Source: Terriglobia bacterium (GTDB lineage Bacteria; Acidobacteriota; Terriglobia; Terriglobales; Acidobacteriaceae). From it: a stretch of 64,000 nucleotides of DNA. The stretch lies in assembly GCA_020073385.1 (NCBI GenBank), contig JAIQFH010000020.1, positions 1-64,000 of the forward strand, written 5' to 3'. The notes below the pieces were generated by a model. That model did not search any database. It saw nothing but the letters and a program-made list of their open reading frames with translations, and was not told where the DNA came from. Made by a program: the position numbers and the translations under genes. Below, piece after piece: positions 58,951-64,000 of the stretch. Numbering within the stretch: the first letter of the stretch is position 1; every line of letters begins with the position of its first letter.

Positions 58951-61900
58951 CTAGTTCACACCGAAGACCAGGTCATCATGATCGTCATACGCTCCGGTGC
59001 TGCATGACGACGCACTTCCCTGATAGCGGAAGTTCGCTCGCACAGCCTGCAAGGTCCCTGTGGGGAGTGTGTACGTCGCGGACAGCGCTTGTGCGCCGCC
59101 TGCCGGAGGCACCATGGTTCCGATGAAGACCCACGTTGGACTGTTGGCATTCGCGGCATAGTACAAGTCCAGCGAGTCAGCCGAACCCGTGTTCCACGCC
59201 CAGACCGTAGCCGTGACCCTCACAGTTTGGCCGTGAGTCATCGCACCGCCGCTGGTCGAGGCTACCACGATGCGATCGTTGGACTCATCGGAATGGAACG
59301 TTCCAGAAGTACCGTCCGCGCACGCTCCATTGATATTGTTGGGTTGATTAGATTCGGCACCGCCCGACATCGTATCGCGGCCCCGAAGCAAGCTTGCTCC
59401 CGAGTCGCAAGATGAGCCGACCGTCGCGCACTTCGGAGCCCTCAATGTCGAGTCGAAGACCGCCGTCTGCGCACCTCCGGCCGTGGTCACTGTCAACGAG
59501 ACAGTCGTGCTCGCCGTGGTTGTACCCGACGTACCTGTAATCGTCACCGTGCTCGTCCCAGCAGTCGCCGTCGAAGAGGCCGTGAACATCAAAGTTGACG
59601 TCGCATTGCCGTTCGCCGGAGGCGTAACCGGATTGGTGGAAAACGCCGCTGTCACGCCGCTCGGCAGTCCAGACAGACTCAGAGTCGTAGCCGAGTTGAA
59701 TCCGTTCTGACTTGTGACCGTGACGGTGCTGGTTGCATTCGTTCCCTGCTGTACGCTCACCGAACTCGGCGACGCCGATACGCTGAAGCCCGGAGTTCCC
59801 GCGCCCACGGCGAAGATCAAATCGTCGTGATCGTTGTAGGCCCCCGATGTGCAGGAGGACGCGGTGCCCTGGTACCGGAATTGTGCCCGCACCGCTTGCA
59901 GGCTTCCGCTGGGCAGCGTGTAGTTTGCCGAAAGGGTTTGGGCACCCGCCGCCGGCGGCGTAATAGTTCCGATCAGTGTCCACGTTGGGCTGTTTGCATT
60001 TGCAGTGTAATAAAGGTCGAGATGATCCGAGGTGAATGAGCTATATGCCCATACCGTCGCGCTCACCCTTACCGTTTTACCTGCCGCCAGTGAACTGCTG
60101 TCCGTTGTCGAAATAACGAGGCGGTCATTCGATTCATCAGAATGGAAGGTACCCGACGTGCCGTCGGCGCAGGAACTGTTGATCGTATTCGGTTGATTCG
60201 GTTCTGTTCCACCCGACAAGGTGTCACGACCGAGCAATAAGGAAGGACCGGAATCGCAGCCTGAGCTGACATTCACGCACTTCGGCGCCTTCAGGGTGTT
60301 GTCGAACACCGCCGTCTGCAATCCCACGGACGAATTCACCGTCAGTGAAATCGTCGTGCTATGCGTGAGCGATCCAGAGGTTCCAGTTACAGTCACCGTA
60401 GCCGTTCCGGTCGTCGCCGTCGCTGAAGCGGTCAGGGTCAGCGTAGAAGTTGCGCTGCCGTTGGCGGGTGGCGTTACCGGATTGGTCGAGAACGCCGCCG
60501 TCACGCCGCTCGGCAATCCCGACGCGCTCAGCGTCGTCGCCGAACTGAAGCTGTTCTGGCTCGTGATGGTCACCGTGCTCGTCCCATTGCCTCCTTGTGT
60601 CACCGCGACCGAAGAGGGCGATGCTCCGATAGTGAAATTCGGCTGCGCCGCCGTGTTCACGGTCAGGCTGATGGTCGTCGTGTGCGTCGTCGATCCCGAG
60701 GTACCGGTGATCGTGACTGTTGCCGTCCCGGTTGTCGCGCTCGAAGAAGCGGTCAGCGTCAATGTCGACGTCGCGCTGCCATTCGCGGGAGGCGTCACTG
60801 GATTGGTCGAGAACGCCGCCGTCACGCCGCTTGGCAAGCCCGAAGCGCTCAGCGTCGTTGCCGAGTTGAATCCACTCAAGCTCGTAATCGTGATCGTGCT
60901 CGTCCCGCTTGAGCCCTGATTCACCGTCACCGAACTCGGAGAAGCGCCGATGGTGAAATCCGGCGTGCCCGTCGAGCCGCAGTTCGCAAACTTGAAGTTC
61001 GCGATCCGCGTATTCCAGTTAAAGCTCCCCGTAGTCTTCATGTACTCTTCCGTGAACCAGAAGGTGCAGTCGTCTACCGGGTCGATCTGCATCGCGCTGT
61101 AGTCGCCCCAGCGAGACAGGCCGCCGGTCTGCGAACCAGCTCCGCTGACGATGCTGACCTCCGACTCCAGCGTGCTGGCCGGGTCCGTGGACACGCGACC
61201 GGCAAATCGAACCGATGGCCGTATCGAACTGCTCGACACGCTGTAGCCGACGGCCAGGTCTCCGGCCTGATCCATCGCCACTGACCCCATCCATCGGTAG
61301 TTGGAGTCCGGCGCAAACGTACTTTGTTGCGCCACCACGGGCGTACCGGACGGATTCTGGATTTCATACCAACGAATGCCTCCGCCCGATCCCGCAACTA
61401 CCGAGTGATTCACCACCAGCGATTCGTGCGACCCGAAATTGCGGTAGGCGAGTCGATACATCAATCGATCCGCCAGGGAATCGAGTTGCTGGGTTGTGCT
61501 CGGCTGCGGCACGCACGTGCCGCCTCCGCATAGCGGACTGAACGCCGCTACGTTGATGACCGTCGGCCCGGTAAATGTGGAGTTCGAGGGTGTCGTGAAA
61601 TCTACGTGGAACTTGAACAGGTTGAGATTATTCGTGCCGAAATAAAGCATGTAGTTCGGCGATCCCGCCGGAGGAGCGGTGGTGCCATCCAGATCGGACG
61701 GCAACAGTCCGCCCACCGAAGTACCTTGCTGGAAGCACACCTGTGTGGCCGCCGTGCCCGCCAGCATCGCACTGCGGTTATAGGCGCAGGCATCCGCTCC
61801 GACAAAAGTCGTTCCGCCCGCGAACATGTTGAAGGTCTCGTAGTAGGCGTCGGGCCATACGGACATCTTCGGATAATCATCAAAGTTCGAGTACTGAAAC

Positions 61901-62538
61901 GAGTACCGGTTGTAGGTTCCAGTCGCGTCCGATGTAGTCGACACTGCGATGCACTGCAGATACGGCGTCGTCGAAACCGAGAACTGGCTGAAGACCCATC
62001 GCTGAGCCAGCTTGTCGTAAAGCACGATCGGGTCGCCATCATTATTACTTTGGCAGCCCCCGCCAAAGCCTGACCATAGCGTGTTTCCGGCAGTCGGCCC
62101 GGCGATCAAGGCGCCGGTTGATTTGTTGAAAACCGCGAACGAAGTATTGACCCACTGAACGTATTGCGTCGCGCCAACCGCGCCTTCGGTATCAGGCGGA
62201 GCCCCGGTCACACTGAATCCGTATTGCCCGTTCCCCAATCCTTCAAAGCCTAAAGTCACAGGCGGCGTCGCTGGAGCGACGGTTCCCACCTGGATCACCG
62301 GATCTTGCTGCACTGCTTCAAGTCCGGGAGGAAGAGGAATCCGCCTCATAGGTTCAACCCGCCGCCGGGCAAGCGACGGAGGCGCAGCATGCTTGATCAT
62401 TTCACTGAGCGGCAGAGAAACATCATGGTGAACATCGTTGCGGATGGTCGTGGGGCCCGACTGCGCGAACAATGGGAGGGCAAGGCACAACATGGCCAGC
62501 ACGACGTGCTGGACCGTTCGACAGCGAGGGGTCGACAT
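58951..62538 (-). CDS. Large secreted protein with repeated Ig-like and novel modules
   Basis: A 1195-residue exported protein: Sec signal (HVVLAMLCLALPLFAQ), an N-terminal globular domain (about residues 50-520; GFEGLGNGQYGFSVTGAPPD, GDPIVLYDKLAQRWVFSQFS, beta-propeller-like strands) and then five repeats. Three are near-identical Ig-like units of about 100 residues (about 530-633, 634-736, 914-1019; FTIGASPSSVTVNQG .. SGLPSGVTAAFSTNPVTPPA). Two are about 170-residue units (740-910, 1024-1194; GTSGTFHSDESNDR, DLYYTANANSPTW). No sortase or membrane anchor. AGGAGAG precedes the start. Likely a cell-surface or extracellular adhesion or matrix protein. Confidence 0.85.
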   Translation of the reverse strand: MSTPRCRTVQHVVLAMLCLALPLFAQSGPTTIRNDVHHDVSLPLSEMIKHAAPPSLARRRVEPMRRIPLPPGLEAVQQDPVIQVGTVAPATPPVTLGFEGLGNGQYGFSVTGAPPDTEGAVGATQYVQWVNTSFAVFNKSTGALIAGPTAGNTLWSGFGGGCQSNNDGDPIVLYDKLAQRWVFSQFSVSTTPYLQCIAVSTTSDATGTYNRYSFQYSNFDDYPKMSVWPDAYYETFNMFAGGTTFVGADACAYNRSAMLAGTAATQVCFQQGTSVGGLLPSDLDGTTAPPAGSPNYMLYFGTNNLNLFKFHVDFTTPSNSTFTGPTVINVAAFSPLCGGGTCVPQPSTTQQLDSLADRLMYRLAYRNFGSHESLVVNHSVVAGSGGGIRWYEIQNPSGTPVVAQQSTFAPDSNYRWMGSVAMDQAGDLAVGYSVSSSSIRPSVRFAGRVSTDPASTLESEVSIVSGAGSQTGGLSRWGDYSAMQIDPVDDCTFWFTEEYMKTTGSFNWNTRIANFKFANCGSTGTPDFTIGASPSSVTVNQGSSGTSTITITSLSGFNSATTLSASGLPSGVTAAFSTNPVTPPANGSATSTLTLTASSSATTGTATVTITGTSGSTTHTTTISLTVNTAAQPNFTIGASPSSVAVTQGGNGTSTVTITSQNSFSSATTLSASGLPSGVTAAFSTNPVTPPANGSATSTLTLTASATATTGTATVTVTGTSGSLTHSTTISLTVNSSVGLQTAVFDNTLKAPKCVNVSSGCDSGPSLLLGRDTLSGGTEPNQPNTINSSCADGTSGTFHSDESNDRLVISTTDSSSLAAGKTVRVSATVWAYSSFTSDHLDLYYTANANSPTWTLIGTITPPAAGAQTLSANYTLPSGSLQAVRAQFRYQGTASSCTSGAYNDHDDLIFAVGAGTPGFSVSASPSSVSVQQGTNATSTVTVTSQNGFNSATTLSLSGLPSGVTAAFSTNPVTPPANGNATSTLMFTASSTATAGTSTVTITGTSGTTTASTTVSLTVTTAGGAQTAVFDSTLRAPKCATVGSSCDSGASLLRGRDTMSGGAESNQPNNINGACADGTSGTFHSDESNDRIVVASTSGGAMTHGQTVRVTATVWAWNTGSADSLDLYYAANANSPTWVFIGTMVPPAGGAQALSATYTLPTGTLQAVRANFRYQGSASSCSTGAYDDHDDLVFGVN

Positions 62539-62651
62539 AGATTCTCTCCTGGGCTTCGTGGTCATTCGGTTCTGACTTTGCGTAACGACACGAGCGCATT
62601 CTGTTCCGCACGCAGTGCGCTCTCTAAGTCACGGGGGCGCGAGAAATGTGA

Positions 62652-62670
62652 CTACTACCCAAAATAGTAG
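62652..62670. promoter_or_regulatory. Inverted repeat upstream of the large secreted protein gene
   Basis: CTACTACCCAAAATAGTAG: CTACTA/TAGTAG arms with a 7-base loop, about 115 bp upstream of the start. Candidate operator. Confidence 0.4.
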
Positions 62671-62874
62671 GCATGATAACGGCACCTGATTGTTTTGTTT
62701 CAGGAATATTTTCAAGTCACGAAAAACGAACAAGATTCCGGATTGGAGGGAAACCGGACGGACGGTTGGGTGGTTTGATCGCTGGAAACCCTTGCCGAAC
62801 GGGCTGTTTCGCTGTTTCTCAGGTGTGCTTCTGAGTTCTTGCTCGCCTGATGAAACGTTTGAATGCGGCACTTC

Positions 62875-62904
62875 AAGAAGAAGAAGAAGAAGAAGAAGAA
62901 GAAG
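62875..62904. repeat. (AAG)10 microsatellite
   Basis: Ten perfect AAG units, ending 8 bp before the smpB stop codon on the other strand. Prone to slippage; not coding in smpB. Confidence 0.9.
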
Positions 62905-62912
62905 CTTTCAGA

Positions 62913-63443
62913 CTATCCCCGCGCCCTCCCCCGTGCCACAGCTTCCCTCGCTTCCTTATCCGCGGTGCGCCGCCGTTCAGTCTCGCGTTTATCCCAGAGT
63001 TGCTTGCCTTTCGCCAGCGCCAGTTCGACCTTCACTCGTCCGTTCTTGAAATACATGCGAACCGGTATCAAGGTCAGCCCCTTCTGCTGCGTCTTGCCGA
63101 TCAGCTTGCGAATTTCTTCGCGATGCATCAGCAGCTTGCGGGTCCGCAGCGGAGCGTGATTATGAATGTTCCCATGCTCATAAGGGCCGATATGCGCGTT
63201 GAGCAGCCAAAGTTCCCCGTCCTTGATCAACCCGTACGAATCCTTGAGATTGGCCAGTCCGCCGCGGACGGACTTCACTTCGGTCCCGGTCAGCGCGACC
63301 CCCACCTCAAATTTTTCCAGCAAGAAATAGTTATGTGAAGCGATCCTATTAACGGCGGCATCTCTCTGCCCGCTCGCAGTGGGATCTCGCCGCGGAGTCT
63401 TCTCCGGATTCGGTTTCGTCTGATGCGTGGACTGGCGGGCCAT
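62913..63443 (-). CDS. smpB: SsrA-binding protein
   Basis: A 176-residue tmRNA partner. The OB-fold core is plain: NRIASHNYFLLEKFEVGVAL near residues 32-51, GTEVKSVRGGLANLKDSYGL near 53-72, NAHIGPYEHGNIHNHAPLRT, and RKLLMHREEIRKLIGKTQQK. The C-terminal GKQLWDKRETERRRTADKEA is the basic tail that enters the ribosome. An extra 30-residue N-terminal Pro/Thr/Arg-rich stretch is unusual. It delivers tmRNA to stalled ribosomes. Confidence 0.97.
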   Translation of the reverse strand: MARQSTHQTKPNPEKTPRRDPTASGQRDAAVNRIASHNYFLLEKFEVGVALTGTEVKSVRGGLANLKDSYGLIKDGELWLLNAHIGPYEHGNIHNHAPLRTRKLLMHREEIRKLIGKTQQKGLTLIPVRMYFKNGRVKVELALAKGKQLWDKRETERRRTADKEAREAVARGRARG

Positions 63444-63484
63444 AGGAGTGAAAGCGAAATTTCATCTTAACGCAGAACGGCGTC

Positions 63485-63547
63485 GGACCTAAGACCTCAG
63501 GCCTCAGTAGAGCGGTGGCGACGTCCAAGGCCTTAGGTCTGAGGTCC
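63485..63547. repeat. Inverted repeat between smpB and the next gene
   Basis: Arm GGACCTAAGACCTCAGGCC at 63485-63503 and its near-complement at 63529-63547, 17 of 19 pairs, with a 25-base loop. No T run follows, so a plain terminator is not clear. Confidence 0.6.
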
Positions 63548-63637
63548 GCGGTTCGAGGTCGGGGTGGCCCCGTTGGTCCTACGACTAAAGAGTGTAACTC
63601 TCGTGCGGGCAAGCACTTCGGGACCATAAAATGGCGA

Positions 63638-63646
63638 TGCTATAAT
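63638..63646 (+). promoter_or_regulatory. Extended -10 promoter element
   Basis: TGCTATAAT (TGN-TATAAT), about 135 bp before the start of the gene at 63781; no good -35 at the usual distance. Confidence 0.4.
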
Positions 63647-63780
63647 CGCCCTACCGCGAGTTTATTTCGTGAATTCAGTGGTTTCCCCCGCAAAAGCGTC
63701 GGTGAGACGGGTGGAAACGCCGGAAACCGCTGTCCGGCGAAGTTCGCATCTTTAAGGAGTATGGAGTGAGGAACAAAGAA

Positions 63781-64000
63781 TGAGACGCCTAATGCGTCCA
63801 GCTCTTTTTTTGTGGCTGGTCGCCGTAACCCTCCCCGCCGTCGCCGACAAGGCCAAAGACCTGTTTGCCAAGGGCCAGGACGCTCAGGCCCGCCTGCAGT
63901 ACGAGGCTGCTTACGATTTCTACAAGCAGGCTTACGACCTGAAGCCGAGAGATCTGCGCTATCGAGCCGCTTTCGAGCGCGCCCGCTTCGAGGCTGCATC
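63781..64000 (+). CDS. N-terminus of a secreted TPR/secretin-like protein (partial)
   Basis: The first 73 codons of a gene that runs off the window. A signal peptide (MRRLMRPALFLWLVAVTLPA..VAD) is followed by helix-turn-helix TPR-like sequence (KAKDLFAKGQDAQARLQYEA, AYDFYKQAYDLKPRDLRYRA). In Acidobacteria this pattern opens proteins annotated as TPR-bearing type II/III secretion secretins; that is a guess from a short stretch. GAGG lies 9 bp before the ATG. Confidence 0.6.

Larger units (their letters stand above)
62539..62912. other. Intergenic region with promoter-like dyad and microsatellite
   Basis: About 370 bp between the large gene start and the end of smpB. It contains an inverted repeat at 62652-62670 and the AAG run at 62875-62904. 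No supported coding frame. Confidence 0.5.
63444..63780. other. Intergenic region with long inverted repeat and promoter
   Basis: About 340 bp. It contains a 19-bp imperfect inverted repeat (63485-63547) and an extended -10 element (63638-63646) for the next gene. No coding frame supported. Confidence 0.5.

Noticed and set aside
59480-60960. Regularly spaced near-identical DNA repeats, considered as a CRISPR-like array
   Set aside because: Units are about 300 bp, in frame, and encode Ig-like domains of a secreted protein.

Overview
The window most resembles a soil member of the Acidobacteriota. The reasons are an Oar-like TonB-dependent receptor with an N-terminal carboxypeptidase-regulatory domain, many secreted single-copy enzymes, TPR proteins, ECF sigma factors, a PQQ dehydrogenase, and dispersed hairpin repeats of the 'gcggcgcttcagcgccgc ... 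gggctttagccc' kind. This is inference from gene content; there is no rRNA in the window.

Region 1 (1 to about 14,021) looks like the right-hand part of a degraded integrative conjugative element. It carries a minus-strand type IV secretion block (VirB2-B3-B4-B9-B10-lipoprotein-B5-B6, with B6 cut short), then cargo: a TetR regulator, an HNH endonuclease cassette, hipBA, the frameshifted tail of a MobF relaxase, and two vapBC modules of different types. It ends at a 20-21 bp copy of a tmRNA-like 3' end (14001-14021), which I read as the attachment site at the chromosomal junction. No integrase is seen.

Region 2 (14.2-19.7 kb) is ordinary chromosomal accessory sequence. It has an ArsR regulator with VOC and SRPBCC proteins, DUF4256, a DHFR-like reductase, a DUF1801 protein, small membrane proteins and several palindromic repeat elements, one of which supplies the end of a gene.

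Region 3 (19.7-46 kb) is the most interesting part: a catabolic island in which many enzymes that are normally cytosolic carry export signals. It contains two pairs of a SelA/DgaE-like PLP enzyme next to a RidA deaminase (three of the four with Tat-type signals; one RidA is a triple-domain fusion), a signal-bearing RraA-like protein, a PQQ dehydrogenase, an SMP-30 lactonase, a dihaem cytochrome c, a double cupin, a DUF4380 protein, a glycosidase-like secreted protein, NagB, a DapA-like aldolase, an OYE-type oxidoreductase, two MFS transporters, an IclR regulator, a 1230-residue TonB receptor and a TPR protein. I propose a periplasmic oxidative pathway for an amino sugar or amino-aldonate: dehydrogenase to lactonase to PLP ammonia-lyase to RidA to aldolase. 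A 14-bp palindromic motif repeated before iclR and before the receptor gene suggests joint control.

Region 4 (46-64 kb) is chromosomal. It has an OsmC-TolC-MFP-RND-DUF2892 operon, a sigma factor fused to a zinc-finger anti-sigma-like domain, an ArsR gene coupled to a 29-residue membrane microprotein, a flavin-type oxidase, an M1 peptidase, a membrane protein, an Smr protein, a large modular secreted protein, smpB, and the start of a TPR/secretin-like gene that runs off the end.
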